A stretch of 22,555 bases of DNA from an uncultured Elusimicrobium sp. (GTDB lineage Bacteria > Elusimicrobiota > Elusimicrobia > Elusimicrobiales > Elusimicrobiaceae). The DNA lies in contig CADAFA010000013.1 of assembly GCA_902787065.1 (NCBI GenBank), positions 1 through 22,555 of the forward strand. The letters are read 5' to 3'. The notes beneath the pieces were generated by a model. The model saw nothing but the letters and a program-made list of their open reading frames with translations. It was not told the origin of the DNA and did not search any database. Position 1 is the first letter of the stretch; each line of letters starts with the position of its first letter. The position numbers and the translations under genes were made by a program. Below, piece after piece: positions 15,157 to 22,549 of the stretch.

Positions 15157-15822
15157 ATGGCAACTAAAAAGAAAATTGTAAGAGTCTTAATTGCAGATGA
15201 TCAAACTTTATTTAGGGAAGGTATCAAAGATGTTTTGACAGGTGAAAAATGGATTTCCGTGGTCGGGGAAGCAGCTGACGGTGAGGAAGCCGTTGCCCTT
15301 GCCAAAAAACTTAAACCTGATGTAATTTTGATGGATATTAAACTTCCTAAAATGGATGGTATTACCGCTACAAAAAATATTAAAAAAACAGAACCCAATA
15401 TCAATATTTTAATGCTTTCAAGTTTTGAAGATGAAGCCCATGTCATGGATGCCGTACAAGCCGGAGCAAACGGTTATTTATCAAAAATGTTGCCAGCAGT
15501 TGAGCTTGTAAATTCTATTCGTACTTTTACTACCGAAGGTTTAATGATCCCCCAACAGATGATGGGCAAACTACTCCAAGGCCTTCGTAAGATGGGGGAA
15601 CCTAATGCCCCTACACAAGCTATGCTTACTAAAACCGAAGTTAAAGTTTTGGATATGCTTGGCTCAGGGCTTAGCAATAAAGAACTTGCAATGGAACTTA
15701 ATTGTAGCGTTAAAACGATTAAGAACCACTTAAACAGTGCCTTCCATAAGCTTGGCGTAACAAGCAGAACGGAGGCTGTTGTCAAAGCAATTAAGTTAGG
15801 GATAATATCCTCCGATAAATAA
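15157..15822 (+). CDS. NarL/LuxR-family response regulator
   Basis: A 221-residue two-domain regulator. The receiver (about 8-125) has D14-D15, phosphoacceptor D60 in I-L-M-D-I-K-L-P, S88-S89 at the switch position and K110 in L-S-K. A linker leads to a LuxR-type helix-turn-helix (about 153-215): L-T-K-T-E-V-K-V-L-D-M-L, L-S-N-K-E-L-A and V-K-T-I-K-N-H-L-N-S-A-F-H-K-L-G-V. It is expected to bind DNA as a dimer after phosphorylation, most likely by the Cache-HAMP kinase upstream or by other kinases. AGGAG at 15147-15151 supports the ATG. Its TAATG stop overlaps the next small pilin-like gene, placing regulator and pilin components in one transcript and suggesting, by context only, that it controls the pilus genes. 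Confidence 0.93.
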   Translation: MATKKKIVRVLIADDQTLFREGIKDVLTGEKWISVVGEAADGEEAVALAKKLKPDVILMDIKLPKMDGITATKNIKKTEPNINILMLSSFEDEAHVMDAVQAGANGYLSKMLPAVELVNSIRTFTTEGLMIPQQMMGKLLQGLRKMGEPNAPTQAMLTKTEVKVLDMLGSGLSNKELAMELNCSVKTIKNHLNSAFHKLGVTSRTEAVVKAIKLGIISSDK

Positions 15823-15986
15823 TGAGAGAACCGTTTAAAATAATCGTAAACGATAAAGGCCAGCAGACGGCGGAGTTTTTGCTTATGCTTGGCTCGATAG
15901 TTGCGTTTATTTTAGCTTTTACAATAAGTTTTCATAAGGAACTTGCAGGCGGTTTTTTTACGATAATAGGTAATATTTTAAGTTAG
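15822..15986 (+). CDS. Short class III signal peptide pilin-like protein
   Basis: A 54-residue protein not likely to be called by length filters. A polar leader of 12 residues ends in D-K-G, then Q-Q-T-A-E-F starts a hydrophobic helix (L-L-M-L-G-S-I-V-A-F-I-L-A-F-T-I). Predicted cleavage G|Q leaves E at +5, exactly as in the two small genes at the start of the locus. A short end (E-L-A-G-G-F-F-T-I-I-G-N-I-L-S) follows. The ATG overlaps the regulator stop (TAATG) and the next gene begins 1 base after its own stop, so translation is probably coupled on both sides. It may be a minor pilin; sequence does not show its place in the fibre. Confidence 0.72.
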   Translation: MREPFKIIVNDKGQQTAEFLLMLGSIVAFILAFTISFHKELAGGFFTIIGNILS

Positions 15987-15987
15987 T

Positions 15988-17145
15988 ATGAGGTTTCTAA
16001 ACTGCTTTAAAAACAAGAAAGCACAAATTGTTTTACCGGCAATTTTACTTATCCCTACAATATTGTTGGTTATTTATTTGTTGTTTGAAACGGCAAAACT
16101 TTCCCGTTTCAAAATCCGCAGCCAATTTGCCTTAGATAGTGCCGCTTTTATTGAACTTACTTCTTATTCAAATTTTTTAAATGCTATTGCTTATACAAAC
16201 GGTGCTTTCCCTTTTAGAGTATTTAGGGAAAATATGATGGTTCCGATACCTAAGGAAGAGGAAGGTAATAATGGAAGCAGTAGCGGTGATACAATAACTT
16301 ATTATGATTTATTCTATCAGGCGGGTGCTTTCCCGGCAATGGGGGAAGTTAACTCCTCTCCAAAGGATAATGCCGGGAAGTGGGAACTTAAATATTATGA
16401 AGCCCCATCTGATAAGCAAGAGGATACAGAGGAAGGTAAAGGCCGCCCTAAGAGTTGGAATACAGAAAACCCAAAAGTTGAAGATAGTTGGGAATATGGC
16501 ATAAATGTAAAAAAGTTGGTTGAAGAGTATAAATATGTCTACATACCTAAGGAAGATAATGCTAACCAAGGTGAAGAGGAAGAGAACGAGGAAGATAACG
16601 GAATTTTTGCCCCTGTCACTTTATATATAGCAGCATATAAGATGTTTGAAAACATTTATGATTCACAAAAGAAAGTTTATGAACGTTTAACTAAAGGGGG
16701 AGAATTTTTTAGAAAGAGTTTTTATTATAATAGTTCTTCCTGTAAATTAAGCCAATGTGGCAAAGAAGGGGTACGAGCCTTAAAAAATTATAATTTAGGT
16801 TTAGAAAGTGTTCGTATGAACAATATGCGTTGGTATTATAGAATAGATGGGGAAAGCGAAGCAGGGTATTTGCTTTTTAAAGCAGAAGAACCAAAATACA
16901 AAAAATTTATGCCTTTATATCAGTTTTCTTATTTAGATAAGTCTACAAGAAGTAAAATGAAAAAGATGTATACAGGTATTGATATTCGTGAGCCGATTGT
17001 TCCTCCGGATAATTATTTTAGGGTAAATGTTAAAAAATATGCCCAGAAATTGCATATAAGGGCAGCTTTACAATGTACTAATGAAACTAACAATTGTGTA
17101 TGGCCTAACCCGACACCTAAATATCAAGTGAGGTTATTCCCATGA
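15988..17145 (+). CDS. TadG-like pseudopilin with large periplasmic domain
   Basis: A 385-residue protein with one N-terminal membrane helix (about 18-40). The segment before it, N-K-K-A-Q-I-V-L-P-A-I-L-L-I-P, resembles the class III signal but has A before Q and P in place of E at +5, as in TadG-like proteins. F-A-L-D-S-A-A-F-I-E-L follows the helix, matching the Q-x-A-x-D-A-A element of the Tad/TadG N-terminus. The remaining ~330 residues are polar and periplasmic, with an acidic insert (around 185-208) and two cysteine pairs (C252/C257 and C363/C369). No von Willebrand domain is evident. It should act as a minor membrane-held component. The start is one base after the short pilin stop. Confidence 0.65.
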   Translation: MRFLNCFKNKKAQIVLPAILLIPTILLVIYLLFETAKLSRFKIRSQFALDSAAFIELTSYSNFLNAIAYTNGAFPFRVFRENMMVPIPKEEEGNNGSSSGDTITYYDLFYQAGAFPAMGEVNSSPKDNAGKWELKYYEAPSDKQEDTEEGKGRPKSWNTENPKVEDSWEYGINVKKLVEEYKYVYIPKEDNANQGEEEENEEDNGIFAPVTLYIAAYKMFENIYDSQKKVYERLTKGGEFFRKSFYYNSSSCKLSQCGKEGVRALKNYNLGLESVRMNNMRWYYRIDGESEAGYLLFKAEEPKYKKFMPLYQFSYLDKSTRSKMKKMYTGIDIREPIVPPDNYFRVNVKKYAQKLHIRAALQCTNETNNCVWPNPTPKYQVRLFP

Positions 17146-17714
17146 TGTTTAGAAAATCTTTTTCATTTTTACATTCAAGGCAGGGGCAAGCAACTACGGA
17201 AGTAGTTTTGCTTTTCCCTATCTTTTTTATTTTAGCACTTTTTATTATTAAAATTTATGGGCTTTTAATTGTTTTGCAAAAGGCGGAAATAGCCTCTGCT
17301 TATGCTGGGCGAAGATGGCAACTTGAAAGCCATAGGGCTGTACAATATACTCAAGGTTGGGATAAAAACTTTTTAATCCCCGATATCAAAAAACAGGTTC
17401 AGGAGTATATTGGATTTAATAATCCCGCTATGCGTAAGTTTCTGTCTTTGCGTAAAGTAGATGTGACTATAAGAAGATCTGAAGTTTGGAATTCTATAAC
17501 AGTGACAGTTTCCACTTATCCTCCGCGTATACCGTTTCTATGTAGTTATGATAAACGCGAAGTTTGCAAAAAACCTTATGGTGCGGCTTGTATGCGCGGA
17601 TATAATTTTATTTGCGAAACAGGTGGTACTATTCAAGTAGTCAAACAGGTTCCTAATAGGGATAGACCGATAGGTTTTATATTGCCAAACTCAGCCAAAA
17701 AATTAAAGAAATAG
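17142..17714 (+). CDS. TadE/TadF-like pseudopilin
   Basis: A 190-residue protein with a basic leader, then R-Q-G-Q-A-T-T-E-V-V-L-L-F-P-I-F-F-I-L-A-L-F: predicted G|Q cleavage, E at +5 and the family proline in the helix. Y-A-G-R-R-W-Q after the helix resembles the conserved region of TadE-type proteins. The periplasmic part has four cysteines clustered at about 145-160 and one at 168, so disulfide-stabilised folding is likely. It overlaps the TadG-like stop in ATGA (17142-17145). It is the last pilus gene; no convincing terminator follows. Confidence 0.78.
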   Translation: MMFRKSFSFLHSRQGQATTEVVLLFPIFFILALFIIKIYGLLIVLQKAEIASAYAGRRWQLESHRAVQYTQGWDKNFLIPDIKKQVQEYIGFNNPAMRKFLSLRKVDVTIRRSEVWNSITVTVSTYPPRIPFLCSYDKREVCKKPYGAACMRGYNFICETGGTIQVVKQVPNRDRPIGFILPNSAKKLKK

Positions 17715-17969
17715 AATTCACTTAAAAAAAATGAAAATTAACCATAAGACAGAAAAATTGTCACTAAATATATTTTTCAAACTATGTTTCTTTTAAACGA
17801 GAAACGACGAGCGGCTTTTTGTTCTGTTTTAAGTTATTTTTGCAAGTATTTTTGAGTTAATTTTTGTTTTTGTCAAGGCGAGGTATACCGAGTTAACTCG
17901 CCCGTAGGGCGGAACTATCCGAAGTCATAAAAAAATAAAAAAGAGGAAAAAAGCAGATGTAAAAAAAAT
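17715..17969. other. Noncoding region with GC-rich palindromic island
   Basis: No open frame of note. Most is A/T-rich, but 17877-17922 is clearly richer in G and C and holds several overlapping inverted repeats: ggcgag (17877-17882) with ctcgcc (17897-17902), the perfect 12-base palindrome cgagttaactcg (17889-17900), and cgccc-gta-gggcg (17899-17911). These hairpins exclude one another. Neither side has a clear T-run, so it does not look like a simple terminator. Its function is unknown. Confidence 0.5.
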
Positions 17970-18043
17970 TGTCACCGAGTGGAATCGAACCACTGACCTG
18001 GCGCTTATGAAACGCCCGCTCTAACCATCTGAGCTACGGTGAC
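17970..18043 (-). tRNA. tRNA with CAT anticodon (elongator Met likely)
   Basis: A full cloverleaf folds on the minus strand: acceptor GTCACCG/CGGTGAC, D-stem GCTC/GAGC, anticodon stem GGCGT/GCGCC around loop TTCATAA, T-arm AGTGG-TTCGATT-CCACT. Discriminator A is at 17970 and CCA is not encoded. CAT reads methionine. The paired G1-C72 end rules out a typical initiator, which has a mismatch there. A lysidine-modified tRNA-Ile2 cannot be excluded. Confidence 0.93.
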
Positions 18044-18060
18044 TTAAATCTTACCTCTAT

Positions 18061-18089
18061 ATTATAGCAAAATTTTATTTTAATGGCAA
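18061..18089 (-). promoter_or_regulatory. Sigma70-type promoter of the tRNA gene
   Basis: On the minus strand TTGCCA (18084-18089) and TATAAT (18061-18066) are separated by 17 bases, placing the start a few bases ahead of the tRNA. The promoter lies just after the stop of the alkylation repair gene. Confidence 0.8.
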
Positions 18090-18091
18090 AA

Positions 18092-18733
18092 TCATTTAAC
18101 GCGGTAAGAATCTTTTATTTTACGTACCGTCATAATATACACTTCAGGTGTCAAATATTTTAATGCAGGTTTTGTTAAATTTTTTTGTTTAATATATGCC
18201 TCACATATAAACCAGGCTTGTGCCATTTGTGCATAATATTTAGATGGTTTTAAGGCTAAAATTGCCTTTAAGATTTGTTTAAAATAAGGGCCTTGCAGAT
18301 AATAAGCTCGTGCTAAATTTAGGGCAGTTCTTTGGGCAAATTCTTGATTGCTTTTTAAATTTTTTAACACAAGCGGTAAAAATATTTCTTGGTATTTTTT
18401 AATTATTTTTAAGTCTGCGCAAAAAGCGTCACATACACTCCAATTAGAAATTTTCGGTATAAATTGTTGTATTAGTCTTACAGATTTTTCAGGTGATATT
18501 TCTTTGCAAATACGGGCAAGCAAAACTGCTTTTAAAAAATATTCTTCAAAATATTTTACCTTGTGATTTTTACAAAAATTTTGAGCTTCCTCAAAACTAA
18601 AAGTTTTTGCATAAGCTCTGATTTTGGGGACTCTCACCCCTAAAATATAATTTACCCCGGGTAGTAAACCCGAGGTAAATTTTTGATATTTTTTATCGGC
18701 AAGTATTTTTAAATCTTGCAAAATATTGCGCAT
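18092..18733 (-). CDS. AlkD-like DNA alkylation repair protein
   Basis: A 213-residue all-helical protein matching the DNA alkylation repair family (HEAT-like, PF08713). Signs are G-V-R-V-P-K-I-R near the start, Y-F-E-E-Y-F-L-K-A, and I-S-N-W-S-V-C-D-A-F-C with the conserved tryptophan and aspartate region. Members bind alkylated DNA and remove N3/N7-alkylated bases as glycosylases. The ATG at 18733 is preferred; an in-frame TTG at 18748 lies inside the preceding gene. The start is one base after that gene's stop, so the two are co-transcribed, though no functional link is obvious. Residue content is lysine-rich and otherwise normal. The tRNA promoter begins almost directly at its end. Confidence 0.88.
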   Translation of the reverse strand: MRNILQDLKILADKKYQKFTSGLLPGVNYILGVRVPKIRAYAKTFSFEEAQNFCKNHKVKYFEEYFLKAVLLARICKEISPEKSVRLIQQFIPKISNWSVCDAFCADLKIIKKYQEIFLPLVLKNLKSNQEFAQRTALNLARAYYLQGPYFKQILKAILALKPSKYYAQMAQAWFICEAYIKQKNLTKPALKYLTPEVYIMTVRKIKDSYRVK

Positions 18734-18734
18734 A

Positions 18735-19625
18735 TTATTCAGCCGCAACAGGTTTAGCTTCCTTAAATAATTTACTGAAGGAGAACGCTACGCCGACATA
18801 TAAATTTTGCCCCCGTGGGCGCCCGCCACGTTTGGCTTGTGCTGTAAAAAAGTTGATAAAAGGTGCAACGGAAAAATTATTCCATACCAAAACTTCCATA
18901 CGCGCATCAAGTTCAAGGGAATAGTCAAGATCGGTATCTTGTTTAACGCTTTCATGTAAATAATCGCGCCAAACACCTTTAAACATTGCTTTTACACCTT
19001 CGCGGATTGGAACGTGAATATCAAAACCTGCGGACCAACCTAACTTGGTAGAGTGGTCTGAGTAAGTAAAATCTTCTTCAAATAAACCGGATAAATAAAG
19101 TGATTTTATATATTTACCTTCAAATAATTTAGCACCGCCTTCACCGCGTAAAACTTTTTTAAGCGGTGCACCGCCGGTGGTATTAAATTCAGTTTCATAG
19201 GCTGCTAAAACATAGGGGCCTGCTTCAAAACCGCCTAAGAAATTTTCTATATTCCATAAGCGTAAGGTATAAGCAGTGTCAAATATAATTCTGTCTACGG
19301 ATTCCGTGGTCATTTTTTGGCCGTCTGCTTGTTCAATGGTGCTTTTGCCATATTCGGCTAAAAGGCCGTTAGACCATAAATAATGTTTGCCGAAATAATC
19401 AGCTTTAAAGTCTAAAGCACCTTGAATAGTAGTTTGGCTGTCTGCTGTTAAACGTGCGTCGGAAAAGCCCTTATAATCTTGGGCATGATGTACGCTTGTC
19501 GAGGTCAGGTTTAATGCTAGCCTTTTTAAATCCAGCTGCCAGCCACGACGGTCATTTTCCTTTGCGAAGGAAAGTGCCGTCACAGATAATAAAACAAAGA
19601 ACAAAAATAATTTTCTTAATTTCAT
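18735..19625 (-). CDS. Exported outer-membrane beta-barrel-like protein of unknown family
   Basis: A 296-residue protein with signal peptide 1-21 (ending S-F-A). The mature part shows alternating strands with aromatic ends (for example Y-L-W-S-N-G-L-L-A-E-Y, L-G-W-S-A-G-F-D-I-H-V, L-Y-V-G-V-A-F-S-F-S), charged turns and no long hydrophobic helix, which fits a small outer-membrane barrel of about 12 strands. The last strand is followed by a short tail rather than a terminal aromatic. I recognise no named family; a DUF3078-like barrel is a possibility. AAGGAGAT (19629-19636 on the minus strand) supports the start. It heads the two-gene minus-strand unit. Confidence 0.6.
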   Translation of the reverse strand: MKLRKLFLFFVLLSVTALSFAKENDRRGWQLDLKRLALNLTSTSVHHAQDYKGFSDARLTADSQTTIQGALDFKADYFGKHYLWSNGLLAEYGKSTIEQADGQKMTTESVDRIIFDTAYTLRLWNIENFLGGFEAGPYVLAAYETEFNTTGGAPLKKVLRGEGGAKLFEGKYIKSLYLSGLFEEDFTYSDHSTKLGWSAGFDIHVPIREGVKAMFKGVWRDYLHESVKQDTDLDYSLELDARMEVLVWNNFSVAPFINFFTAQAKRGGRPRGQNLYVGVAFSFSKLFKEAKPVAAE

Positions 19626-19651
19626 GGTATCTCCTTATATTTATTTTCTAT

Positions 19652-19680
19652 ATTTTATAATAAAATAAGCAGAGTGTAAA
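19652..19680 (-). promoter_or_regulatory. Promoter for the beta-barrel/alkylation-repair unit
   Basis: Minus-strand TTTACA (19675-19680) and TAAAAT (19652-19657) are spaced 17 bases apart, each one mismatch from the sigma70 consensus, about 27 bases before the start codon. Confidence 0.55.
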
Positions 19681-19686
19681 ATTTTA

Positions 19687-19695
19687 TGTTATAAT
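19687..19695 (+). promoter_or_regulatory. Extended -10 promoter for the plus-strand membrane-protein pair
   Basis: TGTTATAAT reads as an extended -10 (TG, one base, TATAAT at 19690-19695). No good -35 is at the proper distance, which is common for extended -10 promoters. The ATG of the next gene is 28 bases further on. Confidence 0.55.
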
Positions 19696-19723
19696 AAATT
19701 TATAAGGATGCACAGAGGTATAT

Positions 19724-20818
19724 ATGTTAAACTTTAAAGGGATAGTTGATACAAACTTTTCTATAGTAGAATCCGTAAGGGTTTATACAAATATGATTTT
19801 ACAGTTGTCCGTTCCCGTGGTAAAAACGGCTTTGCTTTCTGCGGTTTTTATTTTATTTGGTCAGGCTTTGTTTTCCTTAATTCCTCATAGTACGGTGATA
19901 AACATTTGTTTTTGGGTATGGATTGGTTTTGTCTTTTCTTTATCTACTGCTTCCTTTTTTAAAACTTCGGAAGATATTGTTTTAAATAAAACGGCACAAG
20001 TTTATACTAACATTGCTAATGTGTTAACTCTGTCATTTAAATTGTTTGCTGTAGTAGCTTTAATTGCGGGGGCTTTGGGTATCTTAATTTTACCGATGTT
20101 TTATTTAAAGAATCCACTATATGCTTTGCCTTATAAAGTTCTTGCCGGCATTTTTATAATTGCGGCTTTCCCTTTTGTCTATTTTGCCCCTTTAGCTGTT
20201 GCTTTGCGCGAAGCAAATATTTTTAATAGCTTTACCTTTAGTTATTATATGGTTCTTCAAAGATGGAAAAATATTTGTAAAAACATAGTTGTACAAGCTG
20301 TTTTTACAGCCATTATAGCTTTTTGGTCCTATTTTATTGTATCTTTGTTATTCTTTCCTAACAGTGGTGATTTTTATGATTTTATCCTCAAACAAGCATC
20401 CGTTATAGGTGAGCAAGCCCGTAATTTGTATGTTCGGTTTGTTTTTTGGGAAGTAATGCAAATCTTTGTTTTTACCTTTGTAACCGGTGCTTTTATTGGA
20501 ATGAATACAATTTTATTTTTATATTTTGACGGTTCAATTTCAAAAATAGTACAAGAACAAAATACTATAAAAGTTAACCGTATCCGCGCAAAAAAAGAAA
20601 AGGAAACCAAATTTGTAGATATGCTTGAAAAGAGCAAAGCCGTTAATATTGATACAAAGCCTGATAAAGAAGAAATTCATCATAAAACGCGCAAAGAAGT
20701 TTTAAGCGAAATATATCCAAATTATTCAGAAGAGGAATATTCCGCAGGAAGTAAAAAACAATCTCCCTCCCCAAACGATGATGTTATTATTATAGAGGAT
20801 GTTTATCCGAAACAATAA
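19724..20818 (+). CDS. Polytopic membrane protein with cytoplasmic charged tail, unknown function
   Basis: A 364-residue protein with about six membrane segments (roughly 30-52, 57-77, 104-126, 140-160, 188-212, 240-268). A charged C-terminal tail of about 95 residues, rich in K and E, follows and is probably cytoplasmic. No transporter or enzyme motif is visible. The layout (paired helices, a loop, a charged tail) resembles membrane proteins of unknown function such as DUF975-like families, but I do not recognise it. AGAGG at 19714-19718 supports the ATG. A small gene follows 17 bases after its stop, suggesting a pair. Confidence 0.7.
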   Translation: MLNFKGIVDTNFSIVESVRVYTNMILQLSVPVVKTALLSAVFILFGQALFSLIPHSTVINICFWVWIGFVFSLSTASFFKTSEDIVLNKTAQVYTNIANVLTLSFKLFAVVALIAGALGILILPMFYLKNPLYALPYKVLAGIFIIAAFPFVYFAPLAVALREANIFNSFTFSYYMVLQRWKNICKNIVVQAVFTAIIAFWSYFIVSLLFFPNSGDFYDFILKQASVIGEQARNLYVRFVFWEVMQIFVFTFVTGAFIGMNTILFLYFDGSISKIVQEQNTIKVNRIRAKKEKETKFVDMLEKSKAVNIDTKPDKEEIHHKTRKEVLSEIYPNYSEEEYSAGSKKQSPSPNDDVIIIEDVYPKQ

Positions 20819-20835
20819 CTCATTATGGGGAGTGT

Positions 20836-21270
20836 ATGCCTATATCTTTAAACAGTAGGGAAAAATTACAACTTTCTTTATTTGAATTGATGGACAAAAA
20901 AGCCATAAATTTTTTGCTTGAAGATTGTTGTAATGAGCAAGAAATTTCTTCCACAAAATACCAATGTATTTTGTTAGCTACAAGGAAAATGTGCCAAGTT
21001 TATATAGATTTACAGGATGATTCCGTAAAATCTAAACAATTGCGCGCTTTAATAATTTCCTATTTAAAAATTATTTATTATGCAGATATTCCAAAAAGCA
21101 TTAAAACCGCTATTTTAAGGTTTTTAAAAGCACCTGATATTAAGAAGTGCGGGGGGATAATTTCTGCTATCTATGCTTTGGATATTGAAGATTTTTCTTT
21201 AAATATTCTTTCAACTTTAATTACGCACATTAACCGCGGTAATCCAAAGCGGGAGAGGAAATTTATATAA
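20836..21270 (+). CDS. Small soluble protein of unknown function
   Basis: A 144-residue protein, probably all helical, with no signal peptide or membrane segment. It has five cysteines (C27, C28, C44, C53, C104) and a basic end (R-G-N-P-K-R-E-R-K). Helical repeats suggest a small HEAT-like or bundle fold, but no family is recognised. GGGGAG precedes the ATG closely. Being 17 bases behind the membrane protein on the same strand, it may act with it at the membrane. Start choice is moderately sure. Confidence 0.6.
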   Translation: MPISLNSREKLQLSLFELMDKKAINFLLEDCCNEQEISSTKYQCILLATRKMCQVYIDLQDDSVKSKQLRALIISYLKIIYYADIPKSIKTAILRFLKAPDIKKCGGIISAIYALDIEDFSLNILSTLITHINRGNPKRERKFI

Positions 21271-21297
21271 AAAAATCCCCAGATAAAATCTGGGGAT
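21268..21297 (-). terminator. Terminator hairpin between convergent genes
   Basis: A perfect 10-bp stem (21275-21284 with 21288-21297) with a 3-base loop contains CCCC/GGGG. A-run 21268-21275 becomes a T-run on the minus strand, so it terminates the pilin transcript best. It lies 17 bases past that gene's end and directly after the small plus-strand gene, and may also slow plus-strand transcription. Confidence 0.85.
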
Positions 21298-21313
21298 ATA
21301 AATTTAATAGCAA

Positions 21314-22501
21314 TTAATTTTCACAAAGTACGACATTAGGGTCATCGTCCTTTGTAGGGCAAAAAGTTCCCTTGCAACATCCGTTTCCTGAATAAGTATT
21401 ATTTGAACAAGCCCCTGCCACAATACAGGTTCCTTGCATGTTTTCTAAACCTCCACAACCGCCGGAAACTTCCCCTTGGCAAAAGGAACCCGGTTGATAT
21501 GTTGAGTTAGGATCCCCGGAATTAGTAGCACTAATATTACAAGCTTGACTATGATAGGCAATACAAGTACTTCCGCTTTCAAAGGTATTACTTCCGCAAG
21601 CTGTATATCCTCTACCTATACATACACCACCGTCTTTTACCGTTGAATTATAGCATCCACCTTTATTGTTAGAAACTATACTTCCAACAGAATCACAGGT
21701 GCCATAAATTGTACTTCCTGAACATCCATAACTGCTTCTATTTGCTGTGACAGTACATTTACCTCCTGGGTAAATAGTTGCGTTCATGCAAGTATATACC
21801 CAATTCGCATCATCAATACACTCAGCACCACTATAAATCTCCACGTCACGGCAGGCTCCACTTCCGTAGCATTTCATACCTTCTTCTAATTTCCCAGGAA
21901 AAGTTCCAGTTTTTCCACAATAATCTTTACTATGGTCATTTTCATTTTCAATCCAGAAATCTGAACCATATTCAGTGAAGCATCTTTCTTTTGCTGAATT
22001 ATAGCAAGAAGAACTAGAATTGTGCCATACACCGTTCATAGAACTACACTTACTTTCACTCACTGAGTTAGGGGATTTCCACATATTCAATTGGCAAATA
22101 TAATGTTCTTGAGGTAAACAGTAAATATCACCCATTTCATAAAATTTATATAAAGAGTATTCATTGTTGTTCCTTGTTGCTTTTATTAAATAGTCTTGCA
22201 AAGTGTAAGTGTAATTTGCGCCCTCATAACTTTCATCTTGGGCTTTATTACCCTCTTTATCAATTAAGTCAATATCAAGCTCAGCAAAGTCTTTGGTATA
22301 ATTGTTTTTTACAAGATACCAATCATGCTCGCTTTTTGCTACTGCCTGCATGGTAGTTAAAGCCTCTGAAGCCTTACTTTTTTCTACTGCTTTTTTATAC
22401 ATAGGTACTGCTATTGCACTAAGCAGACCTATAATAACAACAACTATTAAGAGCTCCATTAGTGTGAAGCCCTTTTTGTTTACTGCTTTTTGTTTTTTCA
22501 T
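21314..22501 (-). CDS. Type IVa pilin-like protein with long cysteine-rich C-terminal region
   Basis: A 395-residue protein. The N-terminus is a classical type IV prepilin: basic leader ending K-K-G, then F-T-L-M-E-L-L-I-V-V-V-I-I-G-L-L with E at +5, processed by a PilD-type peptidase. Residues about 30-110 form the usual pilin stalk and head (A-V-P-M-Y-K-K-A-V-E-K-S-K). Beyond residue 125 a region with 26 cysteines in total begins, with weak repeats of the pattern T-(I/V/F/Y)-x-x-G-x-x-C spaced about 17-18 residues apart (for example C-M-N-A-T-I-Y-P-G-G-K-C and C-G-S-N-T-F-E-S-G-S-T-C). Ordinary pilins are 140-180 residues. It belongs to a different pilus class from the Tad genes. AAGGAGA precedes the start. 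Its role could be surface adhesion; that is inference. Confidence 0.88.
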   Translation of the reverse strand: MKKQKAVNKKGFTLMELLIVVVIIGLLSAIAVPMYKKAVEKSKASEALTTMQAVAKSEHDWYLVKNNYTKDFAELDIDLIDKEGNKAQDESYEGANYTYTLQDYLIKATRNNNEYSLYKFYEMGDIYCLPQEHYICQLNMWKSPNSVSESKCSSMNGVWHNSSSSCYNSAKERCFTEYGSDFWIENENDHSKDYCGKTGTFPGKLEEGMKCYGSGACRDVEIYSGAECIDDANWVYTCMNATIYPGGKCTVTANRSSYGCSGSTIYGTCDSVGSIVSNNKGGCYNSTVKDGGVCIGRGYTACGSNTFESGSTCIAYHSQACNISATNSGDPNSTYQPGSFCQGEVSGGCGGLENMQGTCIVAGACSNNTYSGNGCCKGTFCPTKDDDPNVVLCEN

Positions 22502-22549
22502 ACTTTCTCCTTATTCCACTTTTAAAGTGTTTTAATTTAGGACAAGTAT

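Noticed and set aside
17785..17830. Terminator at the end of the pilus locus (gtttct/agaaac stem then a T-rich stretch)
   Set aside because: Stem is only six A/T-rich pairs and the T-run is separated from it by GACGAGCGGC, so it is weak.
18734..18748. TTG start extending the alkylation repair protein into the preceding gene
   Set aside because: ATG 18733 one base after the upstream stop is a better start; the added residues come from the neighbour's end.
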